A stretch of 64,000 nucleotides of DNA from the NCBI GenBank assembly GCA_024743055.1, contig JANSXH010000009.1, positions 124,001 through 188,000 on the forward strand, read 5' to 3'. Origin of the DNA: Pseudomonadota bacterium. Its GTDB lineage: Bacteria > Pseudomonadota > Alphaproteobacteria > Sneathiellales > Sneathiellaceae. How positions within the stretch are numbered: position 1 is the stretch's first letter; each line of letters opens with the position of its first letter. The notes beneath the pieces were generated by a model. It ran no database searches. It had not been told where the DNA came from and saw only the letters and a program-made list of their open reading frames with translations. Positions 18,049 to 26,756 of this stretch are shown here, in pieces. A program made the position numbers and the translations under genes.

Positions 18049-19770
18049 ATGGCTGAAATAGAGCAAGCTGTTAAGCGCAAAGCCTCTTTCCTGCAATATT
18101 TAGGGGCGGATAAACTTCGCCTGTATAGCGGCATTGTCCTGATGGTGTTTCTCGCCAGCCATTTGCTCAATCACGCTTTGGGCCTTATTTCACTTGATGC
18201 CATGGAAGCTGGACGAACCGTCTTTCTCAGTGTTTGGAGAAGCGATCCGGGCACTGCCCTGTTTATGGTAGCTCTTATTCTCCATGTCGCTCTTGTTTTC
18301 ATTAAACTTGTTATGCAGCGGTCCGTTCGGCACATTCCCAAAAAAGAAATGCTTCAAATCCTGATGGGATTGGCTATTCCGCCGCTCCTGATTTTGCATG
18401 TCATTGGAACGCGGGTCGCTCATGAAATATATGGTGTTCATGACAGCTATGCCTTCGTGCTCTTCAGCCTATGGATTGCAGCACCCATTCAGGCTTTGGT
18501 TCAAAGTTTTGCTCTCGTCTTTGCCTGGGTGCATGGATGCCTGGGATTGCATTTCTGGCTCAGGCTCAAGCCCTGGTACAGTCAGGCCCTGCCATATCTT
18601 TATACAGTTGCCTTGGCCCTCCCGATTCTGGCGCTAAGTGGATTTATCAATGGTGCCAATGAAGTTGAGGATCTGTATGCGGATGCCGCCTGGCGAGACG
18701 CTTTCTTTGCCAGTCTAAATCTTCCAGATAACCTGGTGAGCTGGGCCTATACCACTCGGGATATCGGGTTGCGAGGCATGCTCGTTGCCCTGGTGATACT
18801 GGGGCTAAGCAGAGTTTTCTGGGTTATACATTTCAAGCGCAAGAAATTGATTACAGTCAGTTATCCGGATGGCAGCACAGTTGCCGCGCCTCCTGGCAGC
18901 ACTCTTCTGGAGATCAGCAATCTCGGGAACATTCCGCATGCCTCAGTCTGCGGAGGCCGCGGAAGATGTTCAACCTGCCGGGTTAAAGTGCTGGAAGGTG
19001 CGGAAAGTCTGACGCCCCCGAGTGACCGGGAAATTGCGGTCCTAAACCGGGTTGGTGCGACTGCGGGAACGCGCCTTGCCTGTCAGCTGAAGCCCGAGAA
19101 TGACTTAACCGTCGTTCCGTTGCTTCCTTCAAAATCAACCCCTCAGCAGGCCTTTGGCCAGCCAGGTTACTTACAAGGCCAGGAACGGGAAATTGCCATC
19201 CTGTTTGCGGATTTACGTTCCTTCACGAAATTCTCGGAACAGAAACTGCCCTATGATGTGGTTTTCGTCATCAACCAGTATTTTCGGCATATGGGCGAAG
19301 CCATTGAAGCAAGTGGCGGGCATCTCGATAAATTTATTGGCGACGGCGTCATGGCACTATTCGGCCTTGAAGATACACCGGAAGTCGCCAGCCGAAGGGC
19401 TCTTGAAGCCGCTCGCGCCATGTCAGCAGAGCTGGAAAAGATGAACCATAACTTGAAGTCTGACCTTCCAAGTCCTCTCAAGATCGGTATCGGAGTGCAT
19501 ATCGGTCAGGTCATTGTCGGGAAGATGGGATATGGAGCTGCTACCTCCGTGACGGCGATAGGCGATGCGGTCAACACCGCCAGCCGCCTTGAAGCTCTGA
19601 ACAAGGAATTTGGCAGTCAGCTGATTTTCTCCAAACAAATTGCAGAAAAATCCGGTCAAGAATTTCCGGACCTGGAGCACAAGGAAGTCATGATCCGTGG
19701 TCGGGACGAACCACTAACTGTATATATTCTTGAGAACGCTCAGCATTTAGGCAGTAAAGAAACAGTCTAA
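18049..19770 (+). CDS. cyaC: Membrane class III adenylate cyclase with diheme-type anchor and 2Fe-2S domain (CyaC-like)
   Basis: Three-part protein of 573 aa. Residues 1-262 hold about six membrane segments with histidines H38/H42, H79, H117 and H162, like the diheme-B anchor of succinate dehydrogenases. Residues about 265-360 form a ferredoxin domain with C301, C307, C310 and C345 (CGGRGRCSTC). Residues about 380-565 form a class III cyclase: metal ligands D388 and D432, adenine-pocket K428 and D506, plus N509 and R513. All key residues are intact and specify ATP. The layout matches Sinorhizobium meliloti CyaC, a quinone-responsive redox-regulated adenylate cyclase. It probably reports respiratory redox state as cAMP. 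Confidence 0.9.
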   Translation: MAEIEQAVKRKASFLQYLGADKLRLYSGIVLMVFLASHLLNHALGLISLDAMEAGRTVFLSVWRSDPGTALFMVALILHVALVFIKLVMQRSVRHIPKKEMLQILMGLAIPPLLILHVIGTRVAHEIYGVHDSYAFVLFSLWIAAPIQALVQSFALVFAWVHGCLGLHFWLRLKPWYSQALPYLYTVALALPILALSGFINGANEVEDLYADAAWRDAFFASLNLPDNLVSWAYTTRDIGLRGMLVALVILGLSRVFWVIHFKRKKLITVSYPDGSTVAAPPGSTLLEISNLGNIPHASVCGGRGRCSTCRVKVLEGAESLTPPSDREIAVLNRVGATAGTRLACQLKPENDLTVVPLLPSKSTPQQAFGQPGYLQGQEREIAILFADLRSFTKFSEQKLPYDVVFVINQYFRHMGEAIEASGGHLDKFIGDGVMALFGLEDTPEVASRRALEAARAMSAELEKMNHNLKSDLPSPLKIGIGVHIGQVIVGKMGYGAATSVTAIGDAVNTASRLEALNKEFGSQLIFSKQIAEKSGQEFPDLEHKEVMIRGRDEPLTVYILENAQHLGSKETV

Positions 19771-20144
19771 GAGGCTTCCATGCCTCGAGCCATGCTACCT
19801 TCCTTGATTTTCTGACCGCCCATAATATGGACGTGAAAATGCGGGACGAGTTGACCGGCATTAGGACCATTGTTGGTCACTACTCTATATCCGCCTTCGT
19901 GCAGCCCCTGATTTCTGGCTATCTCTCCAACCTTCTGGAAAAAATGCCCGACCTCTTCCGGGCTGCCATTGGTGGCGAAATCATCCATGTCGATATAAGG
20001 ACGCTTCGGAATGACGAGGATATGCACTGGCGTTTTGGGTTGGATGTCGTTAAACGCCAGAATGCCTTCGTCCTCATAGACAGTGGCATTCGGAATTTCA
20101 CCCCGCAGTATTTTGGCAAAAATATTTTCGTCATCATATGCCAT
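19767..20144 (-). CDS. hinT: HIT family nucleotide-binding protein (HinT-like)
   Basis: Histidine-triad hydrolase acting on adenosine 5'-phosphoramidates and related nucleotides. The triad HFHVHIMGG gives H102, H104 and H106, and the N-terminal NIFAKILRGEIPNATVYED is the standard HinT start. AGGAAA precedes the ATG. It is the last gene of the his operon, 11 bases after hisE, a common alphaproteobacterial arrangement. Its stop overlaps the convergent cyclase stop by four bases. Confidence 0.93.
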   Translation of the reverse strand: MAYDDENIFAKILRGEIPNATVYEDEGILAFNDIQPKTPVHILVIPKRPYIDMDDFATNGSPEEVGHFFQKVGEIARNQGLHEGGYRVVTNNGPNAGQLVPHFHVHIMGGQKIKEGSMARGMEAS

Positions 20145-20155
20145 TACAGTTTCCT

Positions 20156-20491
20156 CTACTCTTGTGTCCTAGACGCTTTTTCGGTGAGACCGGATATCCC
20201 TTCCCTTTCCGCCAGTTTGGCATAAACCTCTTCAGGGTCAATATCTGCGTTGGCCCATAAAACGGTCAGATGATAGAGCAGATCTGCACTTTCAGAGACG
20301 ATATCCTGATGCTTTTCCTGCACGGCAGCCAAGGCAAGCTCGACAGCTTCCTCCCCTAGCTTTTGAGAAATCTTTTCCGTTCCCTTCGCATAGAGCTTTG
20401 CGGTATAGGAACTGTCAGGATCTGCAGTTTTGCGCCCCGACACTGTTTCGTAGAGCATGTCGAGGACGGCCGATCCAATTTGACTGGTCAT
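20156..20491 (-). CDS. hisE: Phosphoribosyl-ATP pyrophosphatase
   Basis: Second enzyme step of histidine biosynthesis, hydrolysing phosphoribosyl-ATP to phosphoribosyl-AMP. The MazG-like helical signature includes SYTAKLYAKGTEKISQKLGE and EESADLLYHLTVLW-type residues (ESADLLYHLTVLWAN). It is a stand-alone HisE of 111 aa, not fused to HisI. The Shine-Dalgarno TTAGGAGA precedes the ATG. It sits ten bases downstream of hisF. Confidence 0.95.
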   Translation of the reverse strand: MTSQIGSAVLDMLYETVSGRKTADPDSSYTAKLYAKGTEKISQKLGEEAVELALAAVQEKHQDIVSESADLLYHLTVLWANADIDPEEVYAKLAEREGISGLTEKASRTQE

Positions 20492-20500
20492 GATTTTCTC

Positions 20501-21259
20501 CTAAAGTCTCACAGGAATGCCTGCAGCCTGCATTGCCTGCTTCGCTTCCCCGATCGTGTGTTCGCCGAAATGAAAAATGGAAGCCGCCAATACAGCTGAG
20601 GCATGCCCGTCCACAACACCTTCCGCGAGATGCTCAAGTTCGCCGACACCGCCAGATGCGATCACCGGTATCTGAACCGCATCGGCAATGGCCCTTGTCA
20701 GTGGTAGGTTGAAGCCAGCGCGGGTTCCGTCCCGATCCATAGAGGTGAGGAGTATTTCACCCGCACCATAAGCTTCCATTTTCTTTGCCCATTCAATGGC
20801 ATCGATGCCGGTCGCTTCGCGGCCGCCATGGGTGAATATTTCGAACTTATCAGGGCCGGTCTGTTTGGCGTCAATGGCGACAACGATGCACTGACTGCCA
20901 AATTGCTCGGCGGCCTCCCGTACAAATTCAGGGCGTTTGACGGCAGCGCTGTTGATGGAGACCTTGTCAGCCCCGGCGAGCAATAGTTTCCGTACATCTT
21001 CAACTTCGCGAACCCCACCGCCGACAGTCAACGGCATAAAGCATTGCTCGGCAGTTCGGCGCACCACATCATAAATGGTATCGCGATTGTCGGAGGTGGC
21101 CGTTATATCCAGGAAACACAGCTCATCGGCTCCTTGTTCATCATAGATGCGAGCCTGCTCCACCGGGTCTCCGGCATCTACCAGATCGACAAAATTTACA
21201 CCTTTGACAACCCGTCCGTCCTTGACATCGAGACAGGGAATAACACGGGATTTAAGCAT
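20501..21259 (-). CDS. hisF: Imidazole glycerol phosphate synthase, cyclase subunit
   Basis: Cyclase half of the HisH-HisF enzyme, a TIM barrel that turns PRFAR and ammonia into imidazole glycerol phosphate and AICAR. The first strand [19 protein letters not shown] has the catalytic Asp, and the second catalytic Asp is in the [11 protein letters not shown]-type strand. Phosphate-binding loops ([19 protein letters not shown]) are present. I set the start at the ATG at 21259 (252 aa) with GCGAGGTGA before it; a GTG two codons upstream is the alternative. It follows hisA with a short overlap or gap. Confidence 0.96.
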   Translation of the reverse strand: MLKSRVIPCLDVKDGRVVKGVNFVDLVDAGDPVEQARIYDEQGADELCFLDITATSDNRDTIYDVVRRTAEQCFMPLTVGGGVREVEDVRKLLLAGADKVSINSAAVKRPEFVREAAEQFGSQCIVVAIDAKQTGPDKFEIFTHGGREATGIDAIEWAKKMEAYGAGEILLTSMDRDGTRAGFNLPLTRAIADAVQIPVIASGGVGELEHLAEGVVDGHASAVLAASIFHFGEHTIGEAKQAMQAAGIPVRL

Positions 21260-21986
21260 ATTCACCTCGCGCCAGCTTCAGAGCCTCTGCCGGATCAATG
21301 CGGCCATCATAGAGGGCACGGCCAATGATAACGCCTTCGATCCCGCTCTCTTCAACCGCCCTAAGGATTTTGATGTCCTCGACCGAGGCAACACCACCGG
21401 AGGCAATCACTGGAATGGAGACAGCTGCGGCCAGGTCCCGAGTTGCCTCGACATTCACACCCTGCAAGGCTCCGTCCCGATCAATATCCGTATAGATTAT
21501 GGCCTCCACCCCTGCATCTTCAAATTTTCTGGCGAGATCAAGGGCGGTTGTGCTGCTGGTTTCAGCCCAGCCTTCGACAGCAACCTGGCCGTCACGAGCA
21601 TCAATCCCAACGGCGATATGGCCTGGAAACAGTTTGCAGGCTTGCTTGACGATTTCAGGATCGCGCAGGGCTATGGTCCCGAGAATGACCCGGCCGAGGC
21701 CCTTTTCGAGCCAGAGCTCAATGGTCTCTATATCGCGAATACCACCACCCAGTTGAGTCGGCAGTTTGGTTGCCGCGAGGATGCTTTCAACAGCTGCCGC
21801 GTTGACTGGCTTTCCCTCAAATGCCCCATTGAGATCCACTAGATGCAACCGTTCAAAACCGGTGGACTGAAAGGACCGGGCCTGAGCGGCGGGATCCGTA
21901 TTAAACACTGTCGCTGCGTCCATTTCACCGCGTAGCAAACGAACACAGTTACCGTCTTTCAGGTCAATTGCTGGATACAGGTTCAT
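21252..21986 (-). CDS. hisA: ProFAR isomerase (phosphoribosylformimino-AICAR-P isomerase)
   Basis: TIM-barrel isomerase of histidine biosynthesis, opening the ProFAR ribose ring. The N-terminal [19 protein letters not shown] contains the catalytic Asp, and [16 protein letters not shown] contains the second. Phosphate loops are QLGGGIRD and VIASGGVAS. The length of 244 aa is normal. It lies between the embedded acetyltransferase gene and hisF, overlapping hisF slightly. Confidence 0.96.
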   Translation of the reverse strand: MNLYPAIDLKDGNCVRLLRGEMDAATVFNTDPAAQARSFQSTGFERLHLVDLNGAFEGKPVNAAAVESILAATKLPTQLGGGIRDIETIELWLEKGLGRVILGTIALRDPEIVKQACKLFPGHIAVGIDARDGQVAVEGWAETSSTTALDLARKFEDAGVEAIIYTDIDRDGALQGVNVEATRDLAAAVSIPVIASGGVASVEDIKILRAVEESGIEGVIIGRALYDGRIDPAEALKLARGEYA

Positions 21987-21989
21987 AGG

Positions 21990-22538
21990 TCAGCCGAGAT
22001 CCTTCAGGTCTTTTTTATAGTAATAGCCATCGACATAATCTGTGCCATTCCAGGCATAATTTTTCTTCGTCGCCCAGCGTTCATAACCGCTGCTTTCAAT
22101 CAGGGAGATCGCCGCCGTCTGAGTCTCTCTGACATCCACCTCGAGAATCTTGAAGCCCTGTTCCTGTGCACTTTTTTCGATAACCGACAGCAATCCGATG
22201 GCCAAACCGTGGCCACGAGCATAGGGAGCTATGAAGAATGTCGCGATTTGGGCAATATGGCCTCCCGCCTCGTTATTGGGAAATGGCTTCAAGAGTTGAC
22301 CCGATCCAACGATACGGCCTTCAAGACGGGCGCAATAAAGTTCCCGCACCGGCACCATCAAAACACCTTTCCAGAAGGATTCCTGGACCGAGCGCCGGGG
22401 CGGTTTGAGCCAGCCAAAGCCGTTGCCATCAACAATGGCTTCTTCCGCCGCTTCACAAAGATCGTCCAGATCGGACTGATCAAATTCCTCGATGGCCTCG
22501 ATAACCGGCTGTTGGATATTTCTGCTGCTGTCTGACAT
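21990..22538 (-). CDS. GNAT N-acetyltransferase embedded in the his operon
   Basis: Protein of 182 aa with the GNAT acetyl-CoA-binding motif A (IATFFIAPYARGHGLAIGLL, residues about 95-115) and a C-terminal LEVDVRETQTAAISLIESSGYERW segment typical of the fold. The substrate is unknown. It lies one base after hisH and three bases before hisA, so it must be translated from the his mRNA. This suggests a histidine-linked or housekeeping role, but the sequence does not show one. Confidence 0.85.
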   Translation of the reverse strand: MSDSSRNIQQPVIEAIEEFDQSDLDDLCEAAEEAIVDGNGFGWLKPPRRSVQESFWKGVLMVPVRELYCARLEGRIVGSGQLLKPFPNNEAGGHIAQIATFFIAPYARGHGLAIGLLSVIEKSAQEQGFKILEVDVRETQTAAISLIESSGYERWATKKNYAWNGTDYVDGYYYKKDLKDLG

Positions 22539-23180
22539 CTAGGGTGCCCATTTCAAAAAATTTGTGAGAAGTTGCAAGCCGGTTTCCTGGCTTTTCTCCG
22601 GATGAAACTGTGTCCCGACCATATTGTCGCGTCCGATGATAGACGTGACTGGACCTCCATAATCAACGGTTGCCAGGATCTGAGACGGATCTGCTACTGT
22701 CATCTGATAACTATGTACAAAATAAGCATGCTGGCCATTTTTTAAACCCTTCAGGAGGACATGGTCCGAACAAAGATCGAGCTCATTCCATCCCATATGC
22801 GGGATCTTCAGGTCTTTGTCTTTAGGCTCTAGTTTGACCACCTCCCCGGATATCCAGCCGAGGCCATCCGTGGTGCCGTGTTCAATGCCCCGGTCCGCCA
22901 TCAACTGCATACCAACGCATATACCGAGAAATGGCCGGCCCTTGTCAAGCACGGCTTCTTTCAAAACGTCGACCATGCCGCTGACACCATCCAGGCCAGC
23001 CTTGCAGGCTTTGAAGGCGCCGACACCCGGCAAGACAATACGGTCCGACTTCAGAACCCTTTCCGGATCGCTGGTGACGACAATCTCGGTCGACAAACCC
23101 GCCTCACGGACCGCCCTTTCAAAGGCCTTCGCCGCAGATCGCAGATTGCCGGATCCGTAATCTATTATGGTTAGTTCCAT
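22539..23180 (-). CDS. hisH: Imidazole glycerol phosphate synthase, glutaminase subunit
   Basis: Class I glutamine amidotransferase that supplies ammonia to HisF. It begins [19 protein letters not shown]. The nucleophile Cys is in [11 protein letters not shown], and the His-Glu pair is in [12 protein letters not shown] near the C-terminus. The length of 213 aa is normal. It is separated from hisB by 113 bases that contain a strong hairpin, so it may have its own promoter or be attenuated relative to hisB. Confidence 0.95.
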   Translation of the reverse strand: MELTIIDYGSGNLRSAAKAFERAVREAGLSTEIVVTSDPERVLKSDRIVLPGVGAFKACKAGLDGVSGMVDVLKEAVLDKGRPFLGICVGMQLMADRGIEHGTTDGLGWISGEVVKLEPKDKDLKIPHMGWNELDLCSDHVLLKGLKNGQHAYFVHSYQMTVADPSQILATVDYGGPVTSIIGRDNMVGTQFHPEKSQETGLQLLTNFLKWAP

Positions 23181-23249
23181 GCTCTATAACTATCGGCCTG
23201 CCCCGATCAAAAACCAGGCACGGCCTCACTCACTTAAACGAAAACGCAA

Positions 23250-23282
23250 AAGATGCGGTCCGGCCAGCGGGCCCTGCATCTT
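23250..23282 (-). terminator. Hairpin between hisB and hisH
   Basis: On the minus strand, a perfect 7-base-pair outer stem (AAGATGC/GCATCTT) encloses a GC-rich inner stem (GGCCC region) and is followed by TTTGCGTTTTCG. This could be a rho-independent terminator or attenuator just after hisB. No histidine-rich leader peptide is evident next to it. The structure is seen; the function is inferred. Confidence 0.55.
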
Positions 23283-23293
23283 GATGGACCCAG

Positions 23294-23893
23294 TTAAAGG
23301 CTCCCCCCGAGGACACCTTTGGTGGACGGTACCGCATTCGATTTTCGGCTGTCTATCTCCACAGCGTCTCGAAGGGACCGTGCCAGGGCTTTAAAACAGC
23401 TCTCTACGATATGATGGTTATTTTCACCATAGAGATTCTCCACATGCAGGGTGATGCCGGCAGCCTGAGCAAAAGCCTGGAACCACTCCTTGAACAGTTC
23501 CGTATCCATCTCGCCAAGCTTGTCGCGGCTGAACCCGACTTTCCAGATCAAATAAGGCCTATTGGAAATATCCATGGAAACCCGGGTCAGGGTTTCATCC
23601 ATGGGGATATGGGCGGAGGCATAGCGACGGATGCCCTTCATATCGCCGATTGCCTGGGAAAAAGCCTCGCCAATGGCGATGCCGGTATCTTCTGTCGTGT
23701 GGTGATAGTCGATATGCAAATCGCCCTTTGCCTTGACTTTAAGGTCCATCAGGCTATGGCGTGACAACTGCTCCAGCATATGATCAAGAAATCCGATTCC
23801 GGTACTGATTTCATAGACACCAGTGCCATCGAGATCTAGCCATACATCAATTTCTGTCTCGTTTGTTGCGCGCTGAACGCTACCTTCACGCAT
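23294..23893 (-). CDS. hisB: Imidazoleglycerol-phosphate dehydratase
   Basis: Manganese-dependent dehydratase of histidine biosynthesis. Metal-binding histidine motifs are [18 protein letters not shown] and [19 protein letters not shown]. It is monofunctional (199 aa), without the phosphatase domain of enterobacterial HisB. The ATG at 23893 has GGAAGGAACAGG directly upstream; a TTG at 23914 would add seven residues. It is the first gene of the his cluster. Confidence 0.96.
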   Translation of the reverse strand: MREGSVQRATNETEIDVWLDLDGTGVYEISTGIGFLDHMLEQLSRHSLMDLKVKAKGDLHIDYHHTTEDTGIAIGEAFSQAIGDMKGIRRYASAHIPMDETLTRVSMDISNRPYLIWKVGFSRDKLGEMDTELFKEWFQAFAQAAGITLHVENLYGENNHHIVESCFKALARSLRDAVEIDSRKSNAVPSTKGVLGGSL

Positions 23894-23940
23894 ACCTGTT
23901 CCTTCCGGGTGCAAGTTATGGTCCCCAACTCCTTGGCGTG

Positions 23941-23969
23941 GATATAACAGGAACCCGTTCAGAATCCAA
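23941..23969 (-). promoter_or_regulatory. Candidate housekeeping promoter of hisB
   Basis: On the minus strand TTGGAT is followed after 17 bases by TATATC, a loose match to a sigma-70-type promoter, 48 bases before the hisB start. It was recognised by eye; single-site matches like this are often chance. Confidence 0.3.
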
Positions 23970-24004
23970 GTTTTACGGTGCGACTAACCTGGAAAGTCCA
24001 TTCT

Positions 24005-24259
24005 TCAGACGACAGTTGGCAGTTCGTTGGATTGCACGGGGCTGGCAGTAAGATCCGGTTGCGCGTCTGAAGTGGATTTAGCCGTTTTTTCTTTGATCAG
24101 CCTTTCAGCGCAATCCAGGGCAAATCCAATTCTGTCAGAGAGTTCATGAAAGCTCCCTTCTTGTGCATCCAAATGAATGTAGCTCAGGATCTCAAATATT
24201 GCCCTGAGGTTGGAGGCGCTCTCGTCCGCGTTTGTTTTTGTCGCTATGTCATTCGCCAT
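24005..24259 (-). CDS. Small hypothetical protein (84 aa)
   Basis: I do not recognise this protein. It is 84 residues, with a mostly helical central part (SNLRAIFEILSYIHLDAQEG, then LSDRIGFALDCAERLIKE) and a polar, probably disordered C-terminal third. There is no signal peptide or membrane segment. An AGGGGAAC ribosome-binding site stands at good distance before the ATG, which argues that it is real. It lies between hisB and hslV, divergent from hslV. Confidence 0.6.
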   Translation of the reverse strand: MANDIATKTNADESASNLRAIFEILSYIHLDAQEGSFHELSDRIGFALDCAERLIKEKTAKSTSDAQPDLTASPVQSNELPTVV

Positions 24260-24441
24260 AATTTGTTCCCCTGGATTGGACTTGAATCAGAGTTAAAGAC
24301 GTGCCTCGACTTGTTTTGTGACACCTTTTGTTAGCGCTTATTTCCTCCCTGTCCTATACGTCATGCCCCATTGCACCTTGACCCACGCGCCAAAATGTTT
24401 ACATGGTCAGAGCAATCGAAATAATTACAAAAGAAGTAAGC

Positions 24442-25002
24442 ATGTCAGAAAATCCTCCGAGTTGGCGCGGCACTACAATTCTGTCCGTCCGTAAGAACGA
24501 CACTGTCGTTGTCGCCGGTGACGGCCAGGTATCCCTTGGCCAAACCGTCATTAAAGGTAACGCGAGAAAGGTCCGCCGCATTGGCACTTCTCAGGACGTG
24601 ATTGTCGGCTTTGCGGGTGCTACCGCCGATGCCTTTACCCTATTTGAGCGGTTGGAAGGAAAACTGGAGCAACATCCGGGAAATCTGACCCGTGCTTGCG
24701 TTGAGCTCGCCAAGGACTGGCGGACAGATAAATTCCTGCGGCGACTGGAAGCCATGATGGCGGTCGCCGATAAAGACGTTTCCCTTATCCTGACAGGAAA
24801 CGGGGACGTATTGGAGCCCGAAGATGGTATAATCGCTATCGGATCAGGGGGTAACTATGCATTGGCTGCTGCTCGCGCTCTTGTCGATCGGGAAGATATG
24901 GAAGCAGAAGATATCGCAAAGAAGGCACTGAACATCGCCGCGGAAATCTGCGTCTACACGAATGAAAATATCATAATTGAAAGTATCAAGAAAAATGTCT
25001 GA
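24442..25002 (+). CDS. hslV: ATP-dependent protease subunit HslV
   Basis: Peptidase subunit of the HslUV (ClpQY) protease, a double hexameric ring with an N-terminal threonine nucleophile. The mature N-terminus is most likely at [10 protein letters not shown] after the short WRG propeptide, as in other alphaproteobacterial Hsl[24 protein letters not shown]-type core residues (about 25-45) and the [17 protein letters not shown] segment identify the family. The ATG at 24442 gives 186 aa; an upstream ATG at 24403 is less like the family. It overlaps hslU by eight bases. Confidence 0.95.
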   Translation: MSENPPSWRGTTILSVRKNDTVVVAGDGQVSLGQTVIKGNARKVRRIGTSQDVIVGFAGATADAFTLFERLEGKLEQHPGNLTRACVELAKDWRTDKFLRRLEAMMAVADKDVSLILTGNGDVLEPEDGIIAIGSGGNYALAAARALVDREDMEAEDIAKKALNIAAEICVYTNENIIIESIKKNV

Positions 25003-26305
25003 TTTATCGCCTCGTGAAATTGTCTATGAGCTGGATAGACATATTATCGGCCAATCGGATGCCAAAAGATCGGTCTCAATAGCTCTGCGCAACCGCTGGC
25101 GGCGTCAGCAGCTGGAAGAAGGTTTGCGCGAAGAAGTCCTGCCGAAAAATATTCTGATGATCGGACCGACCGGTGTCGGCAAGACGGAAATTTCAAGACG
25201 CCTCGCCAAGCTAGCCCATGCGCCGTTTCTGAAAGTCGAAGCAACCAAATTCACTGAGGTCGGTTACGTTGGCCGGGATGTTGAGCAAATCATCCGTGAC
25301 CTGATTGAAATTGCTATCAATATGGTCCGCGAAGATCAGCGCAAGCAAGTTGTCGCCAAGGCAGAGCTTGCAGCGGAAGAGCGGGTTCTCGACGCCCTCG
25401 TCGGCGAGAAATCCTCTAATGATACCCGCCAGAAATTTCGCAAGATGCTGCGCGAGGGTCAATTGGATGACAAGGAGATCGAGCTGGAACTAATCGATAC
25501 AGGGAATGCTGGAATGCCGTCCTTCGATATTCCCGGAATGCCGGGCGGTCAGATTGGCATGCTGAACCTAAACGACATGCTGGGCAAACTTGGCGGACAA
25601 CGGACCAAACCGAAAAAACTCTCCGTAAAGGACAGCTACAAGGTTCTGATTGACGAGGAAAGCGACAAGCTTCTCGATGAAGATACTGTGGTGCGTGAAG
25701 CTATTGAGCTGGTGGAGAACAACGGTATCGTCTTCCTTGATGAAATAGACAAGATCTGCGCTCGCAGTGACCGTCAGGGAGCGGATGTCAGCCGTGAAGG
25801 CGTCCAGCGGGATTTGCTGCCGTTGATTGAGGGCACCATAGTCAGCACTAAATATGGAACGATCAAGACGGATCACATCCTATTTGTGGCCTCCGGGGCG
25901 TTTCATATCGCCAAGCCCTCGGATCTTCTACCCGAACTGCAAGGTCGCTTGCCAATCCGGGTGGAACTCAGGGCCCTGACAAAGGAGGACTTCAAACGGA
26001 TCCTGACTGAGCCTGAAGCCAGCCTGATTAAGCAATATATTGCCTTGCTAGCAACAGAAAATGTGACTTTGAATTTCACCGATGATGCCATCGAGGAAAT
26101 CGCCACCATTTCCGCTGAGGTCAATGCTGCCGTTGAGAATATCGGTGCCCGTCGTCTACATACGGTTCTCGAGAGAGTATTGGAAGATATCAGCTTTACC
26201 GCGACGGACCAGGACGGAGACACCATCGACATTGATGCGGCTTATGTCAAAGAGCATCTGGGCGAGCTGGCCACCAATATGGATCTGTCCAAGTTTATTC
26301 TCTAG
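24995..26305 (+). CDS. hslU: ATP-dependent protease ATPase subunit HslU
   Basis: AAA+ unfoldase of the HslUV protease. It begins [20 protein letters not shown]. The Walker A is [16 protein letters not shown], and the Walker B is [10 protein letters not shown] after the inserted I domain, which is rich in MPG residues around 175-195. The C-terminal sensor regions and ending ([12 protein letters not shown]) are typical. The ATG at 24995 (436 aa) overlaps the hslV stop; a TTG at 24977 would add six residues. A strong terminator follows. Confidence 0.97.
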   Translation: MSDLSPREIVYELDRHIIGQSDAKRSVSIALRNRWRRQQLEEGLREEVLPKNILMIGPTGVGKTEISRRLAKLAHAPFLKVEATKFTEVGYVGRDVEQIIRDLIEIAINMVREDQRKQVVAKAELAAEERVLDALVGEKSSNDTRQKFRKMLREGQLDDKEIELELIDTGNAGMPSFDIPGMPGGQIGMLNLNDMLGKLGGQRTKPKKLSVKDSYKVLIDEESDKLLDEDTVVREAIELVENNGIVFLDEIDKICARSDRQGADVSREGVQRDLLPLIEGTIVSTKYGTIKTDHILFVASGAFHIAKPSDLLPELQGRLPIRVELRALTKEDFKRILTEPEASLIKQYIALLATENVTLNFTDDAIEEIATISAEVNAAVENIGARRLHTVLERVLEDISFTATDQDGDTIDIDAAYVKEHLGELATNMDLSKFIL

Positions 26306-26319
26306 CCCGGTTTTAGGAA

Positions 26320-26372
26320 GACGGCGCCGAATGAGATCATCAGTCATTCGGTGCTGTCCTTTCCTGATTTTT
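26320..26372 (+). terminator. Rho-independent terminator after hslU
   Basis: A 15-base-pair stem with two or three G-U pairs (arms 26320-26334 and 26344-26358) has a 9-base loop. It is followed by CTTTCCTG and a run of six T at the end of the region. It ends the hslVU transcript, and it stands 14 bases after the stop of the convergent NIPSNAP gene, so it may also serve that strand. Confidence 0.8.
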
Positions 26373-26704
26373 TAAAAGAAAGTCCTGCCTCCGAAACCCT
26401 CAAAGCCACTTGTTGTTTCGGTCACGTCCGCCTCAAAATGAGCGATCATCGGCATTACCAAAGGCTCGATACGCTCGTTCCATACGGGCCCATTGTAGAA
26501 ACTATCCTTGATCCGTTCACGCTCTTCTAGAGAGGTAAATGCTCGCATCCAATGAACTTTGTCAGGATTTTCCAGATCCCGCAAAGGTCCAAATACCAAC
26601 ATGCCCGCCTCGCGCAAAGCAACGCGATTCTCTTTTTCGAAGAACTCTATAAACTCCTCGCGACGATCAGGTTTTAACGTGTAGTGACGGATTTCAATAA
26701 TCAT
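26372..26704 (-). CDS. NIPSNAP family protein
   Basis: Protein of 110 aa with the dimeric alpha-beta-barrel NIPSNAP fold: the N-terminal IIEIRHYTLKPDRREEFIEFFE, then VHWMRAFTSLEERERIKDSFY and W-N-E-R in the last helix. The family has no firmly known bacterial function. AAGGTGGG precedes the ATG. It lies 52 bases downstream of the crotonase-family gene on the same strand, so the two may form an operon. Confidence 0.88.
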   Translation of the reverse strand: MIIEIRHYTLKPDRREEFIEFFEKENRVALREAGMLVFGPLRDLENPDKVHWMRAFTSLEERERIKDSFYNGPVWNERIEPLVMPMIAHFEADVTETTSGFEGFGGRTFF

Positions 26705-26756
26705 GTCTTGTGACCCACCTTTGAATGGCCCTTCTCATGGCCATGTAAGTCTCCCA

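Noticed and set aside
21147-21842. 231-codon open frame opposite hisF and hisA
   Set aside because: Antisense to two certain histidine genes; composition is a by-product of their codon usage.
23183-23293. A histidine leader peptide for attenuation
   Set aside because: No short frame with a run of His codons is visible before hisH or hisB.
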